Source: Zhengitettix transpicula
Lineage: Eukaryota > Arthropoda > Insecta > Orthoptera > Tetrigidae
Assembly: GCA_037074705.1 (NCBI GenBank)
Contig: CM073596.1
Location: 24,340,001-24,404,000, forward strand
Direction of reading: 5' to 3'
Length of the DNA stretch: 64,000 nucleotides
Positions within the stretch are counted from its first letter, which is position 1; every line of letters starts with the position of its first letter. Position numbers and translations under genes: made by a program. Of the stretch, positions 12,769 to 23,999 are shown in pieces. The notes under the pieces were generated by a model. It saw only the letters and a list, made by a program, of their open reading frames with translations, was not told the DNA's origin and made no database searches.

Positions 12769-13199
12769 AGCTATTGGGAACTTGGTTTATTTTTATCTCA
12801 TGTTTTATGTACTACTTGTTTCAGATTTTTGTTGAGGAGTGTATAGACTGGGGGCTTTAAACCCTTTGTCCATTCGCTCCTCAAAACGCTGGACTGGGAA
12901 GCTGTGGAAGCTAAAAAGTTTCAACGTTGAACAGAAAAGATTTTTTTTTGAGTTGGACTTAGGGCACTTTTTTTAGTGCCTATTTTGGCTTTGAGCAGCT
13001 GGAATGGTTGGCCAAGCTTCTCACAGCAGCTACAGCCAACTGTTTTTGATTTGTTTAATTGAAACAAATCATTAAATTTGTAATTACTTTTGAAAATAAA
13101 CATTTATTCTTAAATTTATATTATTAGATTTATTATATATCCTAGAACATTTAAAATTACTTTTGAAGATAAAAATTCTAACAATTATATAATTCCTTG

Positions 13200-16100
13200 A
13201 CCATTCAAAAATACAAGCAATTTTATTTTAACAATTTAATTTTACTTTCATATACAAGTTTGAAAAAACAGAAAATTTTACAATATAGACTTCTTGTAAT
13301 CCCAGCACAACAGGAACAATTCACCAAATCCTGAAACAAAAGAAAATACAATTAGAACACTTCACCTAATATAAGAGTGGTCATGAAAACTCACCAATAA
13401 ATGTACAACTCCATCCTCTTCACAAATAAGGAATCAATCTGCAAAAAGAAAAGGAAATATTAACATTTTGATACAAAATATTTTACAACTTCACAAGTTA
13501 TCTAGTTAGCATCTCTAAACATGTTCAAGCAACATTAACTGGTTCCAAGGCTGCAATGCAAATTCATGGAGAACTGAGAAAATGCTTTAGTATTAATAAA
13601 CCAGTCAGAGTCTACAACTGTATTCAATCTGATTAGAAGCAATCAAATATCTGGTTATAGACTCAAAGTAAACTCCTAAATGCATACACAGATCTAGCAA
13701 GTCTCACTTGCCAGACTACAGAAACTAGACATCTTACTATGAACAAAATGAAGACGAAGTACATGAATTTCACCAGCAGCAGGTTTTCATTTACAACAGG
13801 TACACAACCTTTACTATCTGGAAACTAATAATAGGACAAATTCAGTCAAAAGAAATAAAACTGCCTCCTAAACAGGAATTGGGATCATGATTAGGCCAGC
13901 CGTAGCCTAGACGTAATACAATCTCATGAATAACAGTTCAAGACATTTGGACACAGGGTTCTGCTCAACATTTATGGGGCCAGAATAAGAAAAGATTGTC
14001 CTTAATATGGATACTGCAAGAAATAAACAGGTTTCAGATTACTGGCCACAAAACTAGTGGATAGATATGTGGATGACAGAACTGTATTAGAGCAGAATAG
14101 AGGAAACTTTAAGCCACTAAAACCCATGCTGGGTACAATTGTACAAAGCACACAAAATCAATTCAGGCAAATTGCTCAATGTAGTATTCAAAATCAAACC
14201 TAAAGTAGTTGCTATCAACATTTGCATAAAAAATAAGAATTTTCAATTAGAGAAAATTATTGCCTGAATATCTAAGAAAGATTGACCATTGTGGATCAAG
14301 GACATCCCAAACTTACAATCAAACAAAATATTTTTAATTAAATGGTTACGATTTAATTAAAAGTGAAAACAGGGTTTTAGTTCATCACAATTTCAAGTGA
14401 GGAAGCAATGAAGTGAGTAAGGACATGCTATATAGGTAAAGTATGTGGTACATTCTTCAGATACTATCTAGTTCAAAATCTAGAGTTTTTTTAAACAATT
14501 ACATTCAATTTATACTGAAAGACACTAGACATTCCTTTTCTTAATTTATATTTATTAGTCAACAAATCTTATAGAATTTGCACTTTATAAATTTATTAAG
14601 AATTACTCAGTCATACAGAAGGTAAGTGGGCTTTACCCTTATTGGTTAATTTCTTGTGAGTGTCCTGTTCTGCAGACACTGAACTGGTGGTCCTGGATGC
14701 TAAACTTCTCTCCCAAGTCCGACAGTTTTCATGTGAAATTGAAGTTTCCTGTTATGGCTCCACTATTGTCCTCTGACCGTGCCCATGTGGCACCTTCTCC
14801 ATTTTACCCTGGCCGCTACCCTCTCCACAACTTTGTCACTCCCTTGAAGGATAAATGCTCAGGAACCAAATGTCTGGTGCTGAAAACAATGGAAAACCTA
14901 ATTAGAATTCTAAGCCAAACACTATACATGTATCCATCTACCAAATTAACTTTGTAATTTTGTGCTCAAATATACCAAACAAGGGGAAATTTAAATAAAT
15001 TTTCAAAGTTTAAAATCACACATTACATTATTAAGACAGGTTTTAAAATTGTAAGATAATGTAGAAATTATGCCAAGGAAATTCAGATGAATAATTACCA
15101 TTGCCAAGTTTTTGTTTTATTGAAATGATTAATCCCAACAATAAATGCAGAGATAAAAGTGGAAGGAGTTATTTAAGGGCAAAATTACTGGAATTAAACT
15201 GAATAGCTGGGAAAATGTTGCTGGGCTTTTCTAATTTTTGACCATTATATACTCTGAAAGCTAACTTGTATGGGTATTAAAGACAAAGATACATCATTAT
15301 TGAAAGTTAAACTAGTTTACCCAATCTCGGTAATAGGTCTGGTACTGTTTATTTTATACATAAAGGACAATGGATGAACTTATATAAAGCCTTCTGTCTT
15401 TTATGCAGATGTCTTTCTTATGCTGTAGAACACTAAGCAATCTTAATGTTCAAAATGAACCAGTATGGAAGACTTCAAATTATTTTGTCAATAATGGACG
15501 ACAAATAACAAAATCAGGTTTAATGTATTTAGATGCTACCCATCATAAGGAAAACTATCCTCCAGAAATTAATGTAAATATTGCTTCAGTTTTCAATTAT
15601 TAGGAATAACAATACATTTGAAATTAAATATCAAACAATGTTAAAGGCTTACTATGAGATTATATTTCCTTCAATATAATGGCTTAGAAGCATGGGGAAC
15701 AACTAAAAAATTGTTTTGTAAAAAGAGAAGTTTAAGGGTACTCTATAAAACCGAAAATGCAGAGAAGTCATATTTTTAAGATAATAAAGTCATGACAATG
15801 ATTTTTATGTGTTTAAAGTTATCCTTATACAACACATTGTCTACACATTACCATAAATCTGGTACAATAATTATCAGAAGACTTTAAGGAGTTGAATGGG
15901 AACAGTTACAAGTCTGCCATCAAAATTATTTTAATGAAAAGTTCTCATTAGACTTTGTAACTCGCTATATAAGCTTTGTAACATTTTATGCAAATAGAAG
16001 TATTTTAATAAAAATCTGAATACTAGCAAATTACATATGAATACATTAATGTATTGTAAATCATTTCTATTAAGTTTAGATTAGATTATAAGTAGTCTTT

Positions 16101-17500
16101 ATTAAACTTGAGCATGCTTCACGACTAAAAGATTTTTGGGCAATTTCAATTGACATCTTAATCCGTTAATTCTGAATATATGCTTCATACAAAAGCTCAA
16201 TACATTTTGCATACGGATCTCGTTCACCCTCTTGATTAATTCACACACATCTAAAGATAGTTGTGACCATTTCGCCACACAATGAATAAATTTTATTTTT
16301 TTCGAATTGAAATACGATTTTTTGGAAAACATTTACCCATTTTGGTAATATATTATATCAATAAATTTTTTGATTAACAGTAGAAGGGACTTGTGCAATA
16401 AATTATTGGGGAATGTCATATCCATATTAAACTAAACATCCGAATAAATTTGTTCGTCATAATTCATTAATATTTATTTCATTTTCAGTTTCACGAGCAC
16501 AGATTTCGGCTCATTTCACGTACACAACTAGAAATCTAAATAAAAATTCAAATGTGCTTCTAACTTGTTACTACATAAATAGACAATTGTGAACTAGGGA
16601 CTTTGAAAAATGCTACGAAAATCTGCCTTTAACATATGAACATGGCCCACATGTTGGCAGCCATGATGGAAGTGGCGATGTCACAAACATCTGATTGTTC
16701 TCTCTTTAATTATTAAAGTTTCACCAACACAATTTCCTTTCAACCGTATTAAAATTGCCAATATTGGCTACAAATGTTAAATAAAATATATAAATATCAG
16801 CCGACATTTAATTTTTTTGTTTCTCCGTGTAAATGAAAGTAAGCTTCAGGCTAACGTTTTTTTTCTGATCTGACATCCCGCAACAAATATCGTACAAAAA
16901 AAATTATACCCACAGATTCCATACGAATTACATAAATGTTCACAAACAAAAAATGCAAATCCCATAGTGTTTCATTTTACCGCACACAAATATTCCTAGT
17001 GGCAATGATGCACGCGCTATTAGGAACCAGCTACGAAGATTCAACACACGATTTGAGACAATAAGTGAAACTCTGCTGAAATATTTCTTCCCGAAGACCA
17101 AGAGAGGCTGTCAAATTGTGTTCAGGCTAGATTTGGTTGACCAAATCCTAGAAATAAAATATTTCTTTTGGCGAAATTACGAACGCGATTCTTAATTGGG
17201 AGCCGCCTTTAGATTGCAACCTTCAAGGAAAGTTGGAAGTTTCACTAATTGTATATAAAATCTGCTCATAAAAGCTTACATTGTCTGATAATATACAATT
17301 AATATAATTAAAATCTCAAACGTTATTTTGAGACATGTTCTTGCAGTGTAAGACACGTAATAAAGCATGAGCAATGCATACCTCAGTAGCTGCTGGGCTG
17401 AATGGAGCCATCAAGTTCGTAGTTGCCACGGTCAGAACTCAGGAAGAAGTGAAAGGCAGCAACACCAACAACAGCCCCCACCCCTCATAGACCTCGTTCC
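13200..17500 (-). ncRNA. putative minus-strand spliced transcript (short ORF or non-coding)
   Basis: Four candidate exons can be read. The first (about 17490 down to 17382) is GC-rich and ends GAG before GTATGC; it contains ATGGCTCCATTC, giving MAPFSPAATE up to the donor. The others are 14879-14808 (after TTGTTTTCAG, before GTAAAA), 13438-13395 (after CTTTTTGCAG, before GTGAGT) and 13330 to about 13205 (after TTTGTTTCAG, with AATAAA at 13227-13222). Joined in any phase they stop quickly, so a conventional protein is not supported. An unspliced exon or alternative partner may be missing. The polyadenylation signal and the strong acceptors are the best evidence. Confidence 0.35.
14980..16090. 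other. no recognisable gene
   Basis: A/T-rich sequence with only short frames (for example 66 codons at 15403-15603) that show no known domain and no flanking splice signals. It lies inside the putative minus-strand transcription unit and is most simply an intron. Confidence 0.4.
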
Positions 17501-18489
17501 CTGTATTACACGTTCATTCTAATCGGGCCACGAAGTTATATTCCTTCATAAATTGCATTCTGCAACACAATGGATGAAACGTGAACAAAGTTCAGGATTT
17601 AAATAATTGATTTTATCAGATCTAAAGACGAAATTTACCAATGCAAGTATTTAACTACAAAATAAAAATATTTGGCTAAGTAAATAACCTACCAAATTAA
17701 TTACCTGAATTTCTTCTTATTATATGCTTCAAAAATGATAAATACTGATTGATATTTACGGTAATGGGATAAATTATGAAGTATTTAATTAGCCTCCTAA
17801 AACACTCAACTTTTTGTATTTGGTCTGATGTGAGGCACGAAAAACATTAAACGTTTATTTAGAAGACGTCATCGCAAACGGCTTCTGTCCAAATTTGCTA
17901 AAATGGATTATTTATTTATTACACGTTCAAAAGTCTTTCCCGTACCGCAAAGGAATTTCAATCCACTACTATTGTAAATAAAATTTGTACACATGAATTG
18001 TTAAATCAATTATTTAATATGGACAGGAGAAATATCACTTTAGAGTGGCAGTAATTTATGCATTTAATTTACGCGTTCGAATTAGTTACACAAATAAATG
18101 TAAGATGCTAATAACATATGCAATATATACAAGGACAATTACATATGCTATCAACGTGTCACGAGTCATACATATTATAATATAAGTTATTGATGCCTTT
18201 GTAACGAGCATTTTCACACACAATAATATGTAGTAGGGCTGTAAGACAGAATTTTAAATATTAAAATCATTTTTCATATTTAAATATTCAAATATTTGTA
18301 ATATAGCAAAGGAATTACCCTTCATTTCAGACTAAGAAAAAAAAAAGATTTTATAACAATTTCTTTCCACATTAAATTTTAAATATTTTATTAGAGCTAT
18401 TAAAATTAAGAAACATTTCAGTAACCGAACTAAGTTAACCTTTGTTTTTTTATCAATCGAATGTAATTAATTCTCTGAGCACAATTGAA

Positions 18490-18620
18490 ACTGAGAATAT
18501 AATAATCACATTGCCTTTTTCACTCGTCCAGTTCACCTGCTCACCCTCTTAGCTCCTGTTACTCGCCAACTCCTCGGCCCTTACACTATCCTGGTGCTCA
18601 AGTCTGAATCAAGCTCCATT
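18490..18620 (-). repeat. inverse single-unit copy of the 5.7-kb hairpin
   Basis: CACCTGCTCACCCTCTTAGCTCCTG and CGGCCCTTACACTATCCTGGTGCTCAAG are the reverse complement of the tandem-repeat block and its stem at 5716-5890, but here only one repeat unit is present. A distantly similar arrangement (gagcaggtgg, then TATACTATCCTTATACT) is at 29060-29150. Confidence 0.7.
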
Positions 18621-18709
18621 TTCTCGCTAAATTTCGTTCCAAAACTTTGTTTGGTTGGTGGTTGGTTGGTTGGGGATTGGTTGTTGCGCTTGCTGCATTG
18701 TTGGTGTTG

Positions 18710-19310
18710 CTGCTTCCTTACGCATAAAGGAACGATTAATTAATATATTTCTTAATTTAATATATTTATTTGTCAACCCTCAATTTTTTTTGTTATTTTA
18801 TCGTTGAACGGAGGAGGGATTGAAGTAACAAAAAATAAATATTTATTTCCTCATATTCTTCAGTATTATTAAACGTCGCCTCATGTTTAATAAGTTTTCT
18901 TCTGGTGTTCCTGACTGAAAACTTGTAATTTTAAACGCCCAGAAAAAAAGGCTCCAATGGGAAAAAATAAAATAAACTTTCGCATAGACATTTTTTTCGT
19001 TAAGCTTTAATGATTGATTGTTATGCAGTTTACGCGTAAAGGAACGATTAATAAATTTACTTCTTAGTTTCAAATATTTATAATGTAACAAATGATATAA
19101 TTGTGAACACTTAATTGTTTTCATGTTTTTAATCATTGAACGGAGGAGCAGAATTGACGAAACACAGCTTTATTGTAAATATATGTAGCATTAAACGTCG
19201 CCTCACATTCAATAAGTTCTCTGGTGTTACTGAAGCTTGTTGTAATAGTGAACGCCAGGCAAAAAAGGCCTTTATTATCAATATAATTTCAAAAAAATAA
19301 AAAATTGGAA
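18710..19310 (+). repeat. two direct ACGCGTAAAGGAAC repeat units (right)
   Basis: Two units of about 310 bp follow each other, starting near CTTACGCATAAAGGAACGATTAAT (18718) and TTTACGCGTAAAGGAACGATTAAT (19030). Each continues through a TTGAACGGAGGAG block, an ATTAAACGTCGCCTCA block, AATAAGTT(T)TCT(TCT)GGTGTT and a CGCC(A)AG(G/A)AAAAAAGGC block. They are the counterparts of the left-arm units at 5250-6660. The short minus-strand frames across them are repeat-derived. Confidence 0.7.
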
Positions 19311-19446
19311 AAATTTCTAAAACCTTACTCCGCCACATGTCCCAGGAATTCTGCTTACAACTTCGCCGACCTCGAGGGGACACGCGGAGAAAGCTCGAAG
19401 CCGAGCGAATTTGGAAGCAGACAGCGAAATCCTTTGGAATAAGGAC

Positions 19447-19535
19447 CCCGCCGGGACTCGAACCCACAGCCGGCTACGCACAGAGTCATTGCGTTACACC
19501 GACCAGAATTGTAGCCACTGAGCCACGGACGAGGC
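19447..19535 (-). repeat. tRNA-derived SINE head (A and B boxes)
   Basis: On the minus strand the block TGGCTCAGTGGCTA (19525-19512) fits the RNA polymerase III A box, and GGGTTCGAGTCCC (19465-19453) is a perfect B box at about the expected tRNA spacing. The intervening bases do not fold into a clear cloverleaf with paired acceptor stem, so this is a SINE-type promoter rather than a tRNA gene. It lies between the main inverted-repeat arm and the inner repeat units and has no partner on the left. Confidence 0.7.
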
Positions 19536-19620
19536 GAAGTTTGGACGTTTTAATCTCCCTTAAGAGTCGGAAACCTCGGCCGTGAGGGCTAAATAACAAT
19601 GAGAAACTGAAAAAATACTA

Positions 19621-19690
19621 GCGCCGTGAGCGAGGCTCGAACCCGGAACCTCCAGCTCCAGGTTTTAACCACCTCAGCCACTGGCTTGCG
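19621..19690 (-). repeat. second tRNA-derived SINE head
   Basis: The minus strand shows TGGCTGAGGTGGTTAA (19680-19665, A box) and GGGTTCGAGCC (19644-19634, B box). It is 90 bp from the first SINE head, in the same orientation, but differs in sequence, so it is a separate insertion or another SINE subfamily. Confidence 0.65.
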
Positions 19691-21490
19691 ATGAAGACTT
19701 ATTCTTTAGAACTCATACAAAAACCTCCCCCTTCACCTGCAACACGCAGCAGCTAAAGTACGCGTATTGCACTAGTGTGGTATTTCTTGTCGTCGTACTT
19801 CCCGTTTCAACCTTTGCTTCGTCCAACGCCTGCTTTCTTTATTTTATTACCCTATAAGATGCCATTTCCTCTGTAAAATATTGGAATAATCATTTTACCT
19901 TAATTTCTCGCACAAGATTGGTTCCTTTAGTTGCACGTATTTTCATCGTGCGACTCGTCCATTTGGGGCGGGGAGGAAAAAGGAATAGAAATGACATTTA
20001 AAAATGCAATTGTTCACATGTTAATTTATTTCTCGAATGTTACAATTTACAGAAAACTATTTTACAATCATATCAAGTCTCTTTCTCACAAGTGACTATA
20101 TATATTTATTAATCACTTTTTATTACGGTGAAAATGTAGGAATTTAAATAGAACATTTACTTATAAAGATAACAATTAAATTTATTAAATAAATTATTCG
20201 TTTAATTGACAATTTTTTAATGTTATGCCTCGGCTTTTGTGAGAATTCAATTATCGGGCTTCTAACAAAGATAGTTCCAAAAAATGTAATTTAATTTACC
20301 CCAATAGAATTATTCCCAATCTGAAAGTTATACAATTTTAATAAAGTTATCGAATTCTGATTGAAATCTGACGGTAGATATTTACAGATAAAGTCTACAG
20401 ATGAAAAATGTGTCTGAATTACTTACCGTTGTGTGATCTTCACGTAATTTGTTTTTTGATTAATTATTTTGTTATTAACTCCACTCTTCACTAACAGACC
20501 GTTTGCACTATTCTATTTTATTATTGTTTGCAAACTCTTAGAACACTGTCGATGTCTTTCTGTTTGTGAATATCTAATTGTCTGTAGCTTCCTCTGTGAA
20601 TATCTGCTCTAACTGCTATCACGCTGATTGTTTTACTGTTCTCTCGGTACTTACGTAACGTTACTGCACACTAGCTTGACATATCCGAGCAACTAACCAA
20701 CGGTCTCCCTCGCAACATCACACAACCACTGCTGGAGACTCCTAACACACTCTGGCTCTGTGTCTGGTGACGAACTCTGCTAAGTTCTGCACGTCAAATC
20801 ATCTCTTTGCAGCGAGCATCATCGCCTCCACATTCTCGCCTAACAATGCAGTTAGTCACGATGCCATGGCCTCAGAGTTACGCCCGCAATACTGAAAGAA
20901 CTAATTTATTTATTAACTACATATTTGTAATTGTTACAATATTCTTATTACGGCGCACAGTTTTCATTTTTATAAATTTGCCGGGCTGCCTGCTTGGATT
21001 TTGTGTAATAACATAACTTACTAATTTAAGTAGAATCGCGTTTTGTTTTTTGGCAAATACACTTTAAAATTTACAAATAAATTGAAGAACTAACACAGTT
21101 TAAAAAAAATAAACGTATATATGCAGGACTCTACAATCTCCAAGTCACGCCACGGATGAAAACACTCCCTCAAGATTAACTCACGTATTATTGAACAAGG
21201 AAATCATTTTATAGTCTAAAAGACTGATATACTGACAATTATGTCAATGTAATAAAATCCAAATTTATGCAAATATAAATGAAACTGAATCTTTCGCATA
21301 ATACTGACAATAATATTACCTATTATAAAGACATTAAAATGAAAAACAATTTTTAACCAATAAATACTGGATCCAATGAATCCTAAATAAAAATTTGGAT
21401 CTCAGGGCCTTAGCAGCTTACCAGGGCCTCAACATGGCCGTGCAGCAGAATGAGTCCTCCCACACTGGATGTTCTCTCCTCCACTCCAGG

Positions 21491-22620
21491 TTACTTTGTG
21501 GTGGCCACGAGGGCTGTACTAAACTCAAGTACCGAGCATAGCTCTTGCCTTGGATGGATGTTTATTTTGAAAAAATGGCTTGCCTAATTGTATTGATCAG
21601 GCCCAGGCGTGCCCTAAATGTAATCCTAATCTGAATTTAAAACCTAAACCTAATTCTATTAATCCTAAACCTAAAACCTAGTGCATCTATCTCTAAGGTT
21701 GCTATCTCTAGTCGAAATTATATTTATGCTGTCAAATTTAGAATATTTTGCCCTATCGTAAAAAGTTCTACTCTTAAATGTTAAATAATTACTAATCATA
21801 TCTAAGCCTAATGTATTATGAATATCAAACATTCTACTATATCTAGGTGCACCGGTGATTATTTTTACACACTTATTTTGCACTGCCTGAGCCTGATCAA
21901 TGTGAGATTTGGCTGCAACACCCCAGACCTCGCTACCGTACATAAGTACAGGACGTACCATTGTCTTATAAAGCATGAGCTTAGTTTTTAGGCTAAGACC
22001 ACGGCTTTTAAACATCGGGTACAAGCTTCTTATTGCTGATTGGCATTTCGCTTTGGTCTGTTTGATATGCTCCCCAAAGGTCAGTCGCTTGTCCAGCCTT
22101 AGTCTTAAGTACTTTACAGACTTAGTCCATTGGACTTTGGTTCCCCCTGCCATTATATCAACAATGGGGAAGTTTCTTTTCCGCGAAAACATTATGGCCT
22201 GGGACTTCTCCCCATTGATTTGCATTCTCCAGCGGTTCGCCCAGGATTGAAAGCTCTTTACTGACCGCTGGAGCTTTTTAGCTACATAATTTTGGTTATG
22301 CCCAGAGGCGAAATAGGTTGCATCATCCGCATACAACGCTAATTCGGTTTCCGGACTCTTTGGAACGAAATTAATGTAGATATTGAACAGAGTAGGGCCA
22401 AGGCAGCTGTCTTGCGGTACCCCACTCTGTATGTTCCTAGTAGGACTGGCCTGTCCGTCCCAGTAGACATAGAATTGTCTATTACTCAAATACGAGTGTA
22501 ACAAATGTGTCATATAGTCCGGGCACCCTAACTGGTCTAGCTTGTAGAGCAATCCATCGTGCCATAACCTATCGAACGCCTGTGTTTGGTCAAGGAGTAC
22601 AGCGCCTGTAATATGTGTTC
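21491..22620 (-). mobile_element. 5'-truncated Jockey-superfamily non-LTR retrotransposon
   Basis: The insert is flanked by a perfect 10-bp duplication, CCACTCCAGG, at 21481-21490 and 22621-22630. The intact target with a single copy is preserved at 3706-3715 (inverse). On the minus strand it carries an uninterrupted 316-codon reverse transcriptase fragment and a short 3' tail (21671 down to 21491) rich in CCTAAACCTAA-type sequence, with no long poly-A. Truncation at the 5' end together with target-site duplication is typical of target-primed reverse transcription. Confidence 0.88.
21671..22620 (-). pseudogene. reverse transcriptase fragment (Jockey-like), palm and thumb
   Basis: The frame enters from the insertion boundary and runs open to a stop at 21671. 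The start-like codon at the upstream edge is GTG and lies in flanking DNA, so this is not a real start. Motifs in order are an AFDRLWHDGLLYKL segment, the palm motif B SGVPQDSCLGPTLFN (usually GVPQGS; here Asp replaces Gly), the catalytic LYADDAT at about residues 97-103, and thumb-like sequence with TKLMLYKTMVRPVLMYGSEVW, typical of the Jockey/CR1 group. The endonuclease domain and ORF1 are missing. Having no stop or frameshift over 950 bases, it is a young copy, but it cannot be an autonomous gene because the N-terminal half is gone. Confidence 0.85.
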
Positions 22621-22873
22621 CCACTCCAGGGGGACAAATGCTTATTTTTATTTGCGCGTTCTTACCGCTTTAACACCTTGTTTTGGTTTCATTGGTGGAC
22701 TCATCCACGTGACCAGCCTTCAGTGGACTCATCCGGGAATAGCCGCGGGTCAGCGAAAGTAACGGAGTCGCTGTTTAGTTCAATAAAAGTCCCACAAACG
22801 CATCACAAGCACCTGGCGTAATGCACGACCCCTCGTTCGAACATTCTTAACAATAAATAACACATTTAAATAA

Positions 22874-23460
22874 TCTATATAATAAAAAAGGGTGTGTATT
22901 TGTATGTATGTATGTATTTACGTTGTTCTTTATACAAATTTTATCGCGTGGACAGAATGCAACAAAAATTGGTATACGTATTCTGCCAAAATCGAGAACC
23001 GGTACTGTGGGGGTGAGAAACCCGTAGAATAAACGTGGAAATAATTATAATTGAAATAAGTTACGAATTAGTGTTTAATTACTGCGCGCCAAGAGACATT
23101 GAGAGAGAAAGACGTTACTACGCAACGAACAAAGGAAATATCTCCTTTATTAGGAATTAAATAAAGCAGAAATATTTTCTTTAAATAAAAAGTATAATTT
23201 TATACAGCAATATTCCATCGAATGATAATAAAGAAGAATACGAATTACTTTACCATCCTTGGGGAAAATGTAAGTTAATTTTCGCGCTGTATTAGTTGTG
23301 AGTCTAACTAACAATTTCATCAATGTAATATTTCGTAATGTATGAAGACTGAGTGACGATTATATCCTGAAATACTCAAGGAATATATTTAAGTAATCAA
23401 TTAAATACTTTTTCGAGTTTATATAAATAAGTACACGAGCAACGCCGGGCACCCAGCTAG
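22874..23460 (+). mobile_element. non-autonomous Helitron, copy 1 (587 bp)
   Basis: The element begins TCTATATAATAAAAAAGG and ends GCAACGCCGGGCACCCAGCTAG, matching the Helitron hallmarks 5'-TC and CTRR-3' with a short GC-rich palindrome just inside the 3' end. It sits exactly between A and T with no target duplication. The left arm of the large inverted repeat keeps the empty site (junction 3479/3480), proving both boundaries. It has no coding capacity for Rep/helicase. A second, longer copy is at 52657-53432. Confidence 0.87.
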
Positions 23461-23999
23461 TTATTAATAAAATAGTTTATTTATATATTACAAGCCCTAC
23501 TGTAGCCGTTTCCTATCGCCATGTCATGCCTCTGGATGCACCGAACCTGAGGACATATTTTATATAATGCACAATACTTCGTAATCAATTTTCGTCACAT
23601 TTACAAACCTGTTTAGTTCCACTCTCCTTTAGTTGTGACGTATTTACTGTCCACTTTTTAAAACTAAAACAGTCTCCATAATTGCTTAACTCAAACTTCG
23701 ATCGTAGATTAAAAATTACCATGTGGCCAACACACTCGAAGTTTTTTCATTTTATGTAATAAATTTAACTTCTTAGAACTCGGTACCAAATATTTTGATG
23801 AAGAATCCACGTGTCCAGGCTTTAACCACCTTGGACACTTGATAACGGTGACTATGACGGAATCTTTAGAACTGATACAAAAATCTCCCTCTTCATCCAA
23901 GGATTCAACCTGCGTCGTACTCGAGTGGTCTGGCTGTAGCAAGGGTCCTGGGTTCAATTCTCGTCCCAGTTTTACACCATCCAATGTTTTCTAATGAAA

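Larger units (their letters stand above)
2994..23951. mobile_element. 21-kb segment bounded by 2.2-kb inverted repeats (giant foldback/TIR-like structure)
   Basis: Reading inwards from 2994 and from 23951, the sequence matches its reverse complement for about 2.2 kb on each side (2994-5215 against 19813-23951, once a 1,140-bp retrotransposon insertion with its duplication, a 587-bp Helitron and a 177-bp length difference are removed from the right arm; 4139-1140-587-177 is about 2.2 kb, as in the left arm). The outer limits are sharp: CCAGGACCCTTGC at 2994 and its complement ending at 23951, with unrelated flanks. Weaker inverted matches continue inwards (about 5250-5890 against 18500-19060). 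No integrase, DDE transposase, protein-primed polymerase or tyrosine recombinase was recognised between the arms. It may be a non-autonomous giant element or an inverted segmental duplication; I cannot decide which. Confidence 0.6.
19813..23951 (-). repeat. right arm of the large inverted repeat, interrupted by two insertions
   Basis: Inverse copy of 2994-5215. Within it, 21491-22620 is a retrotransposon, 22621-22630 its target duplication, and 22874-23460 a Helitron. Removing them restores continuous pairing with the left arm across both junctions. Bases 20770-20946 are extra relative to the left arm but are partly present in the third copy at 6750 onwards. Confidence 0.8.

Noticed and set aside
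12569..12846. Overlapping ORFs on both strands (64 and 83 codons) with repeated YFWAR/VIAAP-like peptides
   Set aside because: They are created by the 45-57-bp minisatellite; both strands are open simply because the unit lacks stops.
13860..14330. Possible reverse-transcriptase-like run (LVDRYVDDRTVLE) in decayed plus-strand sequence
   Set aside because: A single YVDD-like match without neighbouring RT motifs in register is not enough.
14697..14957. 86-codon plus-strand ORF with good composition
   Set aside because: No domain recognised, and the opposite strand has a better acceptor at 14880 fitting the minus-strand unit; insufficient evidence for a coding exon.
16102..16332. 76-codon minus-strand ORF followed directly by AATAAA, with a second frame reading EGERDPYAKCIELLYEAYIQN to a stop
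   Set aside because: Suggestive of a terminal coding exon, but no convincing acceptor keeps either frame open, and I could not identify the protein or an upstream partner exon.
19337..19585. 82-codon plus-strand ORF with RTPPGLEPTAGYAQ-like peptide
   Set aside because: It is the antisense of a tRNA-derived SINE head; the peptide is the usual translation of a B box.
2994..23951. Polinton/Maverick interpretation of the giant inverted repeat
   Set aside because: Size and terminal inverted repeats fit, but no protein-primed polymerase, integrase, ATPase, protease or capsid-like frames could be read anywhere inside.
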